Origin: Paramacrobiotus metropolitanus
Taxonomy: Eukaryota > Tardigrada > Eutardigrada > Parachela > Macrobiotidae
Length of the DNA: 64,000 nucleotides
Assembly: GCF_019649055.1 (NCBI RefSeq)
Contig: NW_026570233.1
Location: 806,001-870,000, forward strand
Direction of reading: 5' to 3'
Position 1 is the stretch's first letter; every line of letters begins with the position of its first letter. Below, piece after piece: positions 1-13,300 of this stretch. Below the pieces are notes generated by a model. That model worked only from the letters and a program-made list of their open reading frames with translations. It ran no database searches and was not told the DNA's origin. A program made the position numbers and the translations under genes.

Positions 1-112
1 AAAAAGTATTGATTGACTGCTTTCGCTCGTTTTACGCTTTTACATTATTCGAATCCGGTTAGAATATTTTTGGTCCGTTGTGTATTCTCGCATAAGAAGA
101 AAACAAATAACG

Positions 113-1840
113 ATGTCGAACGCGACAAACGCGACAGATTGGGCGGTCAGTATCCCCATCGGTGGCCTGGTCCTACTGGACACTACGGTCTCCATTTTCT
201 GGTCATTCGTCGCCAATCTCATCATCCTGGGCGCCGTCTTCATTGACCCGCATCTCCAGCGCCACAGCAATTTCTACGGGGTCTCCTTAGCCGTTTCCGA
301 CGTCCTCGGGACCGCCAATCTGGGTTTCGGCTGCTACGACATCCTGTACAACCGTTGGGTGATCCAAAGTCCCGGATTGTGTAAATTCTGGGTGCTGATA
401 GATTATACGATGAGTCTGACCGGGAGTCTGTCCATCTGTTTAATCAGTTATGACCGGTATAAGATGGTGTTCCATCCGCGATTATATGCGTTCGAGGAGT
501 CCAGTAATCGTGCCGTGCTACGGATCCTGTTTGTCTGGCTGGTGTCGTTCGCCTTTTATATCCCGGTATGTCTGTTCTGGGACTACTTTGTGGGCTATTC
601 GGTCATTGCTGCGGATGATTGTGATCCCGAGTTCCGGGATGTGTTGTGGATGACGATTGTGTTGTCGGTGGTGGAGTTCTTCCTCCCGTTCTTCTTAATT
701 GTGTACTTCAATGTCCGACTGATTTTTGCGGTCAACAGACGAGCGAAGAGGTTAGTGCGCAGTTGTAATATCTTCACGTTGTTCTAGCATAGGTTCTACA
801 CTCTAACCAAGCTAAGATTTACCTGCAAAACCGGCTTATAATAATTTGCTGGTAATTACACTTTATAGCTACTGTACTTAACGCACATTTAATTTGCAGC
901 TACGATAGTTGCGTAACTTTTGGTTTTTTACCGAAGATTTATAGATAATTTTTTGCATTTGGAAATTTTATTAGCTCTTTCATATAATTTTTCCGGAACT
1001 CGTTTATATAAAATAAAACTAGCCACTAAAATCTGAATTTCTGCAAAATTTTCTTTGTTTGTTACATATGTAGTTCAAAATAATATGGTAGACATTTTAA
1101 GGACGCATGGCATTGCGTAGTGCTATTTGTTCACGCCGTGTTCATTACTTATTCATGTTGTTGAGGTTTCTGACGCTGTTCTAGTCATCTTGTAGCCCGC
1201 GGTATTTAATTATTTATACAGCTGACGCGCTTCCTATAGGAATATCGGGAACGCTTTCATGTGCATCAGCTACATATATTGAACTAATCAAGAACCTACT
1301 TTAATTTATCGCAAAACTGATCGTCTTGATGTTCAGAAAACTAATACCAAAAAATTTATTTTCGGTTTTTTTATCTTTTCTTCTGTTGCTGTTTATAGAC
1401 TGGTGGAGGTCAAAAAGAAACTGGGTGAAGGCCCCCTCTCCAGCCTGAATTTCCCCGTGCACTCCACCGACCACGAAGCCCGCGAGGAAGAAGCGTTCGA
1501 GCGGAACCGGCTGAATACGGAGGCACGGGAGATTGCCAGCGCCAAGGGGACCACCAAGAGCGTCCTCATTCTGGTGGGTGTGTTCGCCGGCTTATGGCTG
1601 CCGTGGGAGTTTATCGGGAATTTTGTCATCCCTATCTGCGACGACTGTGTCCCGCTGCAGCTATACCAGTTCGCCTTCTGGCTGCAGTATCACACGTACG
1701 TGGTCAATGCCATCGTCTTCGGCTTAACCGTGGAACGGTTCCGGGATTACTTCCGGAAAGTCTACCGGATGATTGTGCCCAAGAAGGATAAACGGGTGCG
1801 CTTTCATCTATCGACCATTTCCGTCTCCCCCGAAGGCTAA
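113..1840 (+). CDS. Rhodopsin-class GPCR, histamine H3/muscarinic (aminergic) type
   Basis: Two exons, 113-750 and 1399-1840, joined in phase 2 at AG|GTTAGT and TATAG|A, give 359 residues. The start at 113 is followed by two N-glycosylation sites (NAT at 3 and 6) on a short outer N-terminus. Visible class A marks are LAVSD in TM2, Cys90 pairing with Cys170, an acidic residue at Asp97 (position 3.32, the amine counter-ion) seven residues after Cys90, and LISYDRY ending TM3 (DRY 114-116). TM6 carries FAGLWLPWE and TM7 carries WLQY, as in amine receptors. The single intron lies in the third intracellular loop. TM7 reads NAIVF where the family has NPxxY, and the cytoplasmic loop is short. A signalling receptor in the plasma membrane for a biogenic amine is inferred; the ligand cannot be told. 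An AATAAA at 2011 fits the 3' end. An orphan, tardigrade-specific paralogue is the main alternative. Confidence 0.85.
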
Positions 1841-3855
1841 TTTGTGTGTACTAATTTTACTAGTCAAAAATATATTTTTGTAATCTGAAATTACTGTTTC
1901 GTACCCGGAAATCTCATGACCTTGTGATATATGTTTTTACCTGGATTGTTTAGCGGCGCTGTACATGTTCAAGTACCCCACTTTATAAAGTGTTTAGTCG
2001 TTCTTCTCTGAATAAATTCGGAAAAATATTTCTCGGGAACGGCATTGTAACAGATGCGTTGCTGAATCTTCAATGCGTTGTACGTGCCGTTAACAATAGC
2101 GACAACACTCCTGTTGTCAGCAGTCACTGACGTCGGAAATCTCGTGCTCCATAGTTTGATCTCGTTAGTGTTGAAAAAGTAATCGTGATCTCTTGTTCGC
2201 TTACGTCCGTAATGACCTTAGTTATGCACTAAATTTACAGATAACCAGCTTGTTATGCACAGCAAGATGTTTTTGCACATTTTGAACCAGCTGCGCACAT
2301 GTGATACGAGTACGTTAACATACCGCACACACAATAATATGTCGACATAATATGCAGCTTCGTTGTTTATTAATGGATTTTGGCACTAGCGAGCACTTGA
2401 ATCAGATCGATAACATATATTTCTAAAATTAATTAAGTTTTCATAATTATATATACCGTTATTTTTGGGAAATACAAGCTAATTGTAGGTCTGCAAAGTT
2501 TTATATTTGTACAATAAACATTTTCAGTGCTATAAAGCGCATATGAATTTGCATCACCATAAAACAAAGCTAAACGCACGTATAATTTGTACGCAAAAGT
2601 TTTATTTCGTTTCGTAACTACTTTGTTTACAATTGAGCGGCAGATAAAATGAAGACACTTTCGTATTCACGGTTTTGCACTATATAAAACTTGTTGTAAG
2701 CTTCCGATAATAAAGCTGCCTCGTTATCGCTGGTTGGCGTAAATACCCACGATTATTTTTGCCGACCAAAGAAAATCATATTCCCCGCTTCTGTTTACAA
2801 TTGTCCATAAACACCCAAAATTATGCATTCTAGTTTAGCAGAAAGATAGCAAGGTGTAAATGGTTTTATTCCTAATTTACTTAATGGAACAATTGGGCAG
2901 TACCAGAGCTGTTTACATCATACGAGCAAACTGCAAAATTAACTGCAGTAACTGACGTATTTACCTGCGTAACCTACAGATTATAAGCCAGTTTTACGTA
3001 AATTTTTTTCATTGTTTTAATTTATCAGTTTATAAATAATGTTGTTAACCCACATTTTACTGCGGTCGCTGTATTTGCAGCATGTGCCAAGACGCAAGCT
3101 ATGAAATGTTAATTAACGATAAACATGACGCCCGGCAAAATGTAGTACACAGCGCGCCGTGCGCGTGCTCACATGCGTTGATAAATCCATAATTCCATTT
3201 TCTTACTCATAAACCGATTTCACGCGCATTTTATGAGAAAACCCCCTTTGGCAAAGCCGGCAGATTGATTCCGGGTACTATCGGTTTATTATCCTGCTTG
3301 GAATATCGACATTAGCGTACCGAGCCATACGGGAAACGGAGCGGGCAGTTAAAGGACACAAAACATAATATATTATGTGGAAGGAGTATAATCAATACCG
3401 GCAGTAACAATTTGTTCCGGCTGTTTGGAGACCGGGCGCGCGCAAACAAACAAATTAAAACACACACCGGTTTCCCTATTGAATGCCGGCACGAGAATTC
3501 CCAGCAAACCCCCGTTGGGCCACGTGACGGAAATACTGTTTCTCAAGATACACATACCGTTTAAAAAACTGTTTTCGTTCACCCGTCTTCGCCGCGCACT
3601 AGGCAAGACATGCATGACTGACCGGTCAAGCAGGTAAACAATGTTGTGAAGAGACGGTTAATTGGCGGGGTGCTGATGAAATCATCGGATTGTTGAAGTG
3701 TTGTCATATTTCGGCGGAAGTCCACTTATTGGTCGAATAGATGATGGGTATGACTATTCATATTTTAATTACCCACAAGAATGGGACGATTTTTTAGCAG
3801 TATGAAAAAAGACATAAGAGACCGCGTAAACAATGACAACAGCTTTAATCCGGCA
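1841..3855. other. Intergenic, no gene seen
   Basis: AT-rich sequence between the GPCR and the Kazal gene. It holds the likely GPCR poly(A) signal (AATAAA at 2011-2016). Small open frames such as the one near 3425-3637 have no recognisable protein character. I see no RNA gene or transposon here. Confidence 0.5.
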
Positions 3856-3863
3856 TATATAAG
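3856..3863 (+). promoter_or_regulatory. TATA box of the Kazal gene
   Basis: TATATAAG in a GC-richer setting, about 190 bases before the start codon at 4055. The leader would be about 160 bases. Confidence 0.45.
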
Positions 3864-4054
3864 TGGCTTGGCCGTGTCGACGGTAGCATGTAGGAATCTC
3901 GTTAGTATAAGTACTTTGTAACACTGACATATTGAAAGACTTCCGGCAAGCGTAATCTGCAAAAAGTATTATTCTCGTACAGTGCATTTGCTTTGCACGT
4001 TTTGTCGGTTTTTATATTTTTGACACGATACGTTTTCTTTTAATTTTTTGCACC

Positions 4055-5352
4055 ATGGATTGCTTCCTAATGTGCTTTTTTATCCTTGTATCCGTGCTTC
4101 TCATATTTACAGGTAAGAGAGAAATTAAAAATTATCCAGTAACAACGCTTCGTATTTCTTGGGGCTTATTGATAATCGATATATGTGTTAACAGTACAGC
4201 CAACAGCAGCACAGAATCCCTGTGCCTGTGGATTTGCCGGTTACAAATCCGTATGCACCGAGAGCGGAATAACCTTATCGGCCTGCAGCGCGAAATGTTA
4301 CGGTAAGTCTTAGTCTAAGTCTAACAACCACCGCGTAAACACTATTCTTGATCCATGGTAAACGTTCAATATCGTTCCGGTTTTATTTAGGTTTGAAAGT
4401 CGCTTACGATGGCAGATGTGACACTACGGTAAGTGGATGCAATGAGATTCGAAAAAGCAGCATATTAAACAACAAAATTATTAAGCAATTAATGTACGCC
4501 AAATGTTTGTTGATATAAAACCCGCAAAAATATTTTGTTGTAGCTGTTAATTGTGGTGTTCAGTAAATTTTGGCGATTAAAAACTTTATTATACTTCATT
4601 TTGCATCATTTTAATAGTTTTGCAAAATTGTTAATGGATTTTGATAAAAATATTTTTTTCTACAATTATTTGTTATGGTCGATTAATATATGGCTAGATT
4701 GCTAGAATGCGGTATTTATGAACTAGAGTAAGTACTGGAGATATATGACATCGGAATAATTTTGGCGGATTTCTAAATTTAGTATACCACAGTTTCAGTT
4801 TGTTTCATTGTATTGCAGTTCTTTTGGCAAGCCATGAAAGACAAAATGGATCCTAACGGCCCTCTGCTGACTCCTAAAGCAAACCGCGAACGCGCCAAGG
4901 ATAACATCTGGAACAACCTGTGGAGACTCTGGACCAAAACCCCGGGTCAAGCCAAACCCACACCTGCTACAACTACTATCCCAACCACCCCCACGACAAC
5001 CACAACTACTACGACAAGACGACCAACTACGAGAAGAAAGACCACTACCACCACGACAACGACAACCACCCCGGCACCGGTGTTTGTTCCGCTGGTCACT
5101 CTGAACCCGCTGTCGGGTCCGCGCATCCTCGTCGCTGCTCCCGAACGACCAGCACGGCAATCGGCGACCTTAGCGGCACCGGCTACACCGTCCGCGGGAG
5201 GCGGTAGTTCAGCGCAAAATCAGCCGGGGAATGCCCAAGACAACACCGCCACCACGCAGCCGTTAACGGATGCCGATAGGACACGGCTGATAAGTGGCTT
5301 ATCGGGGCAGAAGTTATTGGATACGTTGAATGTGCTACTGGCAAAAAACTGA
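4055..5352 (+). CDS. Secreted Kazal-domain protein with Thr-rich tail
   Basis: Four exons: 4055-4112, 4195-4302, 4391-4428 and 4819-5352; phases agree and give 245 residues. Residues 1-19 are a hydrophobic signal peptide. Residues 29-65 hold six cysteines (29, 31, 40, 50, 54, 65) in the Kazal order, with VC before a short loop, CSAKC, and VAYDGRC at the end. The Tyr-Asn usually seen between Cys40 and Cys50 is replaced by TLSAC. Kazal domains inhibit serine proteases or serve as matrix modules. Residues about 115-152 are almost all Thr with a few Pro and Arg, a likely O-glycosylated stalk, followed by a Pro/Ala-rich segment and a charged amphipathic end. There is no membrane segment, so the protein is probably secreted into matrix, cuticle or body fluid. 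AATAAA at 5549 lies 197 bases after the stop. Whether it inhibits a protease is unknown. Confidence 0.8.
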
Positions 5353-6106
5353 TGTTCTTTCATTTATTGTACCTTATTTGTTGTTATGTTATGAATAATC
5401 GTTTTCGCTCTTATATTAAGAGAGGTTGTATATAAGTGAATTATACACTTATTACAATACAAGGTTATAATTTACTTTAACTACGGTTACGCCGAATAGG
5501 CGTCGTAGTCCACCCTTATGTACAGATACAGCACAAAAGCCATTGTTGAATAAAATTTCTAAGACCAACCGTTGCTATTTATGGAATGTGTAATAACAAG
5601 TAAATGAAGTAACTATATTGTAGTGTATCATAAAGTCTGCAATCAAACAAACGCAGTCGTGTATAAATAACCTTTAACGATTGCACAACCTGGAACGTCA
5701 TCATACTTTCCAATCTAAATCCAGTAGTCGCATTATTTGGGAAAACATTCCCCAAACATCAACATCTTTGTCATACCTTGCCACGCAGGGGTCATTACCT
5801 AATACCATGTTTGTTTCCCTTGTTGATGCGCCATAGACGGAACTCGACATTCCCAGCCTTTGTTGTAAGTTTATCAGCCGGCTTTACCGGGCACTTTCCA
5901 CTTTGCCGAAGGAACAAGCTAAATTTGTCACCGTTTTACAAGTGTGTCATCGCTCCAGCCAGTCACGCCTGGATTCTGCGAACAATCAAAACAAGCCCAG
6001 AAAACTTTCGCAATGTGCAGCACTACCTGGGCATGGCGCACGCAAGGGCCCATTGTTCCCGTTGTATTGCGTCAGAACCGGATATGGCGGAATGGAGGGA
6101 TGGTGG

Positions 6107-6114
6107 TATAAAAG
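6107..6114 (+). promoter_or_regulatory. TATA box of the small secreted protein gene
   Basis: TATAAAAG, a consensus TATA box, 89 bases before the start codon at 6203. Confidence 0.55.
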
Positions 6115-6202
6115 TCACCACGTCTTCCGGTAATGATCATAGCACAATTGTTTCGGGATTCTGTGATTTCTTAGCGCCTCCTATCAAATCAAACCCTCCA
6201 TC

Positions 6203-6955
6203 ATGAATGCGATGTGCCTTATCTTGACCTTTGCCGTTGTCTGCGCGAGCCTCATTTATGCTGTTGAGCTGGACTCAGATAATGCTAGTAAGTCTTCCGT
6301 AAATTCTTTACGTATCCACATTTCAAGCATAATATTGCCGTAGTTACCTTATTGTGAGTATAAGTTTCGCGCATAAAAGCATTGTTTTTTTCAAATATCG
6401 CTATGAATTTATAGATATTTAATTTTTTTATATTTAATTATGGTCATAGTTTAATTTTTTGTACATAACTACGCTTCCTTCACATAAATCCTCGAGCGTT
6501 GCAGTAATAGTCAATTCATAACCATTAACTGGTTTCTTTTAATGATTTTTTACGTATACTTTACGCTTTCCTACGATGGTTTTTGAACAGTTTGTAGGTT
6601 TTTTCTTAGCAAAACAGTTTTTTCTTCTAATAATGTGCGAAAATTTGCATTTACCGGTGACCTTTAATTTACATAATATTTTCTAGGAATTACCACGTAC
6701 GAATCTGCCGACAGCCCGTTATGGCGTTGTTATTCGCAATATCCGTTTAACGCCAAATACACCTATTTCTACTGCAAGAGCATGGCCATGGCCATGGGCA
6801 AACGAATGCCCTATGCGGACCTACAGAAACTGAGCATCCCGTACACCCGCACCGCCTGGGCACCCCTCGGCTGGCTCCCGTTGGGTCAGTCGTACCAGCA
6901 CACAGCCGACGTCGACGGCGAAGCCGGCACAAGTAATCAAAGCGGACACCGGTAA
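6203..6955 (+). CDS. Small secreted protein, family not recognised
   Basis: Two exons, 6203-6287 and 6687-6955, joined in phase 1 (A|GTAAGT to TTCTAG|G), give 117 residues. The start codon lies 89 bases after a good TATA box. Residues 1 to about 21 form a signal peptide with a strongly hydrophobic core. The mature part is small, basic and aromatic-rich, with two cysteines 17 residues apart (WRCYSQ and FYCKSM) that could form one disulfide, then a Met-rich stretch (MAMAMGKRM). No transmembrane segment follows. A poly(A) signal AATAAA lies at 7171. I do not recognise the family and assign no function. The protein would be secreted. The gene converges on the guanylate cyclase gene, whose stop codon is about 430 bases away on the other strand. 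Confidence 0.6.
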
Positions 6956-7170
6956 CTGGTTCCTGGGATAAATACAACCTAACCACCCTTTCCGCTGTCG
7001 AGAGCGCGTTCAGGCGTAATCAGTATTTAGCATTTACTAAGCGATCCTGTACTTCGATTACCGGCATGAACGTCTGCAGAGGGGAAGAGTTCAAGAGCTG
7101 TACATTTTATTCGTTTAATTTATTGCTGATTGAAAAAATTCTAATTTGTATTGAGTAAACAGTTGTTCTA

Positions 7171-7176
7171 AATAAA
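7171..7176 (+). terminator. Poly(A) signal of the small secreted protein gene
   Basis: AATAAA in a T/A-rich tract 216 bases after the stop at 6955. On the opposite strand TTTATT at 7106-7111 could serve the converging guanylate cyclase gene, so the two 3' ends may overlap. Confidence 0.4.
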
Positions 7177-7388
7177 GCGTATGCGCGGGGTCCATATTTC
7201 GTTGCGCCGTAACCTGATGAAATAAAGTAGTATCCGAAATTAACAGTCAACTGGTGGTGAAGCACGCAACTGCGTAATGGAACATGATAATTTGAAATGT
7301 GCCGCTTGATCAGGAAAACCGGATCAGTTCATCGTCGAAGTGCTTTATGTGTAAACTTGGCATGCCCAATATCGGTCAGGAAGGTAAT

Positions 7389-10300
7389 TTATTCGTTACT
7401 GCCCAAAAGCCAGTACGTCGTCATGCTGCCTTTTCCCTGCAAAAACGAATATAGTAGAGGTGGAACTTAACGCCACAGGTCAGAAGCTACGGACCTTTAT
7501 ATCGATTTCACCGCGTAGCTGAATGATGAACTCCGTAAACGAGTCCAGAAGGATCTTTGTTGTTGAGCTAATGTGGATTTTCATGGCTACCGAGAAAAAT
7601 AATTTTTGCAGTATTATGTAGATACGGATTATACCTTTGCATATATCGTATCTCAAAGGTCAACCTTTTCCGCACATGTTTAAAACTATGTCGAGAATAA
7701 ATTTAGCAGTATAATAAAGTAAAAAGTAATAAATTTTCTCTGAAACCATGGTGTATTGTGTCTGTATACCTTCACTGTTCGACTCCATTCGGCTGGCTGT
7801 GTTAACCGTGTCACCAAATCTGCAACCGTTGAATAGTTTTTAAACTACGGATATCGCCGAAGGTTTGTCCGTAGTTTCTGATCCCGATACTCACATGCAA
7901 TAACGGGGCATCTTCAAACCAACAACGCCAGCTGCACACGGTCCTAAAGTCAGAGTAAACAACAATGATATTATTGTTGATATACCGGCAAAGTACGTAG
8001 TGCTCTGTACCGGTATGCAGGCCAATGCGCAACTGCAGATGATCAGTGGGACGATGACGGATGTGGAAACGCCGCATCGCTTTGATGGTCTTTAGGGACA
8101 TGCGTGCCAGTTCGTATGCATGACGACTACCGTTGCGCTGGGGTAGTCCACTGGCAACCTGTTATTACACCGCACATTTTCACCAGACTACTATTAGTAT
8201 GTATTTCTGCCCTGTTGACATACCGCAGCGGTAGGATGATATCGATAATCTTATAGAAATAGATTTGTTACACGTGCCGTATCACAGCGCCAAAAGCAGG
8301 CAAAACACGTCGATGATTGCGTCGAAACATTATGGACTTACTAAATATGAATCGCCAATCGTTTCCACTTTATACGCATCGAATCCTTCGATAATACTGT
8401 CCAGTAACGCTGAAGAAACTTCGTTTAACCTGCGCACGACCTAACCGAACCTGGTATTAAGAAAACAAAGCTTACTGTAAAGATCGTTTAAAAGGTCAAC
8501 GACTTGCAACGGGGTACTGGATGAAGACAGTTCCGTGAATCCAACAATATCGCTATAAAACATATATGCACATTAAACAGTTATTAAGCTGAAAACGGAT
8601 TCTCATAAAGGCGCCATAATACGTTTTCCTAACGCATTAAATGATACTTAGCATAAACGCTTAAACAATTTCAAAAAGTAATCAATTATAACATAAGGTG
8701 CGAACGTACATACCTGAAATAAATGGTTACATGTTCAAAAGTTTCCGGTTCGATGTAGTCTCCTCGTTTCAGTTTCTCTGCGATCGGCCTAAAACAGTTT
8801 TCAGCGACTTTACCTTCTGGTACACGGAATCGAAACCGCGGTTATACTGTACTTTGGTAGCATCTGGTTCAGCAGCTCTTCCGACTTGCGCTTCTCCTCC
8901 ATGAAGGCCTGCGTACGCTCGACCACCAGGGCTTCCGAGTCCGCGGCGTACTTCTCCATGCGTTTAATCAGGTTGTCCATCAGGTTGCCGGAACGGGATT
9001 TCATTAGCGGTCGCAAGCGCTGTTTAATCAGCTCAAACGACGGACGCTCATCGGGGTACTCGGTCCAGCTGTCGGTCATGGTGTGGTAGAATTCCGGATC
9101 ACAAATCGTCGGGTCGAAGCGCGGACGGAAGGGCGGGTTGCTGCCCTTGCGAACTTCACGAATAATCGCTAAAGCCCAAATAGTCGCTAAAGTGTCATTA
9201 ATGAAGTTTGCCGCTCATCTAGCACATGCTCAAATAAATTATTTTAACATGCTTCGAACGAGTTTACAGGAATTAATTTTTGCGCTTACAGCTTTGAGCC
9301 TTCGCATTTATTTTTCTTTCTTTAGCGGTTCTTGTATTTATTCATAAAATTCACCAAGTTTGGTTAGTAAAATTCTTTATGGAAAGATAAAGCGGGCTGT
9401 TGCGCCTTCCGTAAAAGGTCAAGCAGTTATATGAATGAATCGTTACCGCACGTCTGTCTAAAAAAAAGTTGCTGTCGAAATACAAATACATTATTTTTTG
9501 CTAGAATAGTTACACTATACTCTGTATTTTTTAATTCAAATAGTTCAGGTAAAACGCTGCACTGCTTTTCAAAAAAATAAAGTTTAAACCTTAGCGACCC
9601 AACTTAAAGGTGTTTTCTATTTTTTTATCCAACGCATATAATGATGAGTCTGTTTGATTTTGAATAGCTACCCTAGAGAATCCTTACTGCGTATATCAAC
9701 GTTCATATCTTCATACGGCTCCGTGCGCAGTGCAATCTCCTGCAGCATAATGGCGAAGCTGTACACATCGCCCTTCTGACTGCCGCCGATGGGCATCGGC
9801 TCCCGCAGATGCTCCGGCGCCACCCACAACATGGGCCGCAGCTGCCGCTCTTCGGCCTCCGGGTCCAGGAAGGCCAGATACTTGGGTCGTAGCTGCCACA
9901 ATCCGACATCGGAAATCTTCACCACCAACCGTCCGTCGATTAGACAGTTGTGGCTGGTCAATCTCCCATGGGATTTAAACGGTGATGAGTGTAGGTAACT
10001 CATGCCCTTTAAACATAACATCACTTCATTAGGTAAGTGGCTCCGTTCCCGTGTAATTGGTCTTAATAAAGGCCACCTCCAGAATGTCGTTAATCAAGGA
10101 ATACTTGAATGTCCAATCCAGATTAAATGATTCCCGATCCAGGAGGTCACGGAGACTGCCTTTGGGGCAATAATCTCTAATAGTCGACCATTAACATGTT
10201 TACCGTGAAAACTAATCGGTTTGTTAAGGAAACGTTTTACGTAATTATGCTCTCGTTGCCGGCGTCCACGCACAAGCCCACAAAGCGATTAATGTGATCG

Positions 10301-13300
10301 TGGATTAAATTGCGCAGCTGCAATATGAGATTTTGACAAAGAGTAACCGGAATATTTGTCCCACCTAGTCAATGATAATTAGCAAGTGCCTTACGTTGCG
10401 CAGTTCCAAATACAGACTGCGGTTGAAATAAATCACGGTGCCGATGCGCTTGATGGCCACCGGTGATTCCTTGTAGATTCCGGTTTCGATGAAAATGGGG
10501 ATGTGCGAAGAATTGTTGCTGGATAACGTTTTACCGGATATCAGACCGGTACGCGATTGTATTACAACGGAACGCTTGGAATCGTTTTCGCCCAGCTTTG
10601 AGCCTTTGCTCTGAAAAAATACACTTTCGTATACGACAGCATACGTACATCGCAATGGTCAATAAAACCTGCAGTTTTGGAGATTATGCATGAGTTGGGA
10701 CAAAACTTAACACGTGTATGGTAAATCTGTACATACGTAATGGTTTAGCAAATGTGGCATAGCTCAACAGTATTCTATGGAGATCAAGCAATTTTGTATG
10801 CGTATCTCGTAATATTCAGATCAGTCTTAACATTAAGTAGGGCAACAAGAGATTACTCACTTTATGTAGACTAGCGCTGAATGTGGAACTAGCCGCTCGT
10901 TTAACACCTGTAACGAGCATAAGACGGCGATTTCGTCAAATTTGTAAAGCGCTGGACGGCAGGTGCTTACTTGTAATATCGGCCCATGGTATTCTCCAGT
11001 ATTCCTCATTAAGGCTTCTCTCATCGCGCCACCGCCTGCAGTAAACAGATATTTGCAGACGTAACCGCTCCTAAAGTATAGCCGGATTTTAGCCAGCGTA
11101 TATATGTACTTATAAAGCCAGAAACCCAGTCCACCCAGCAGCAATCCGCCCCCGCAGACGGCAATGGCGATAGTGGCGCCAAGTGGGAAACCAGCACCTG
11201 CAAGATTCATCAGCCACATTAATATGTACAGTATGTGCAGCAAAATAGCGGCAAGGAGAATGCTTACTCTCGTCTGCACACAGCCCGCTCTTCCCGTCGT
11301 ATCCACACGGCGGCGTGTTGGGCGGCGGACCTTTACGATCGGCCCAGACGATGTCACGGAGACGAACAAGTTTCTTGGTCGCCGCGATGAATTCGATTGC
11401 CGGCTATAACAGAAAATCTGAGCGCAAGGACCGCTTGACATGATATTAGCGACGAGGAGTCTTACCACAAACTCCGAGGTAACTGGATCGAAGTTCAGCA
11501 AGTAGAAGTCAAAGATCCGGTCACCAATCTCGTTGAGGACAATCTCGGTTCCGACACCCTGGAAAGCGCGGCCCCACATCTTGCGGGTCAGGGCCAGGCC
11601 GTCAGACGGGTCTTTGCCTTCGTGTAGTGTTTCATTTAGAACCTAATCAAATTTTCCGTTTATCAAAAAGTCACAAACCAAAAAATTCCCTAATGGTATT
11701 CTCGAAAGAGCTGTCTGGTTATGGAGTACGTACAATTCCGTACAGCCGGCACGCATCGAAGAATCCCATAACGGCATGCGGAACCTAGACGGCACAAAAA
11801 CCACAACGTCAGCCTTTTTCACATGTTCGACACTGGCCGACGGGAAGGGTACTAAAGAAGCGGCACGATCGTCCACCTTGTCCGCAGCCGGATATGTAAA
11901 GTTGTACTTGCGAGCCGACAGCTCCTTCAACCGCTCCATATACTTCAGATATTCGGGATTATCCGGCATTTTTAGCATGACCACGAAGAGACTCTGAAAG
12001 GCCTTCTGCACGTCCTACAATACAGGGCCATAGCCATAATTTAAACCTGATCTCACCAACATTTAATGATTTTGTAACACTGTCTCCATTTTGGGTTCTT
12101 CTGGCAGTTGAAGTGAGGATGTCGTACCTTGTTGTTCTATAAATTAGAGTCAGTTGTATGGTGACATATTTCATGTTTTTAAAAAAATTAGAAAACGTAC
12201 AGCGAAGTGCAGTACTCGTACGTGGCAAACTGGGTTAAACATGGTATAGAACGACGCGTGGTAAAAAGGTCAACGTCATTGCGTAAAACAGTTCTTGTCT
12301 GCATTGTTTAATTTGCTCAGCCGTATTTTTACATATTTTTTAAAAAGAATATGTTCAGTGTTGGTTTTTCTTCTGGGATTACTTTTAATGTATTGGAATC
12401 GCCTCCGTCTTTATGGAAGTTCTCCAGCCGTGCCGCATCATACTCCCGCTGGCTGGCCGTACTGGTAGTGGCCTTAAAGGTCAATGAGCCGGTTTGGCCG
12501 CTGATGTAGAATAAATCCATCGTAATGTACAACTGTCCGCATAAACAGAGCACATCAATAATTAAAGCACAGTATTTTAAGGCAAATGAACTTACATAAT
12601 CTCCACTTGTCATTCCCATATCCGATGCGGTCAACTGTAACGGTTTTAAATTGAATCGACGACATCCGGAAATCAGCTGTGTGTGTTTCAATAGTGTTTT
12701 ACCATCATATCGCGGGTGATATTGCACATGGCGGCAATAATAATCACTGCAACCGAATTCGTTCCTACTTTGGATGCGATCAATGTACAAACAAAACACG
12801 CACACACGAACGGATGTCTTTGACGGTAATATAATTAACGTAATCGTTTGTTCTGTTGTAAATACAATCTTAATCAGAATAAACTAACCTCTGGCTACCG
12901 CTCGTGCTCGCCCCAATATGGCCCGGCAATCACTCTTGGAGTTAATGGAATTCATGGGGAACATACGCGATCCCAGATCAATATTCCCACCCGTATCCTG
13001 CAGGAGCTTTTCGAAACCTTTACCAAATGCGGATGATGCGCTATCGTTATCGTAAATCTATGGAAGAAAAACGTGTTTGTTACGATGTATTTATTTTTAA
13101 TTAATTTTATTAATGAATTGCTTACGGTAGACTGTATTGATATAAATATATTGTTCATGTGTTCAGATGCTCCAGATAAAGTACTGCGTCGTTTTTTAAT
13201 TTTAACACTTACTACAGCGATGTTGGTGTAGTGGAATAAATTCAGGATCTGCACGATAAATAATCCAACGGCATTTTGGGTAAAACCCAGCCGCACGAGC

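Noticed and set aside
5778-6206. 142-residue open frame upstream of the small secreted protein
   Set aside because: It spans the TATA box and leader of that gene and has no domain or signal-peptide pattern.
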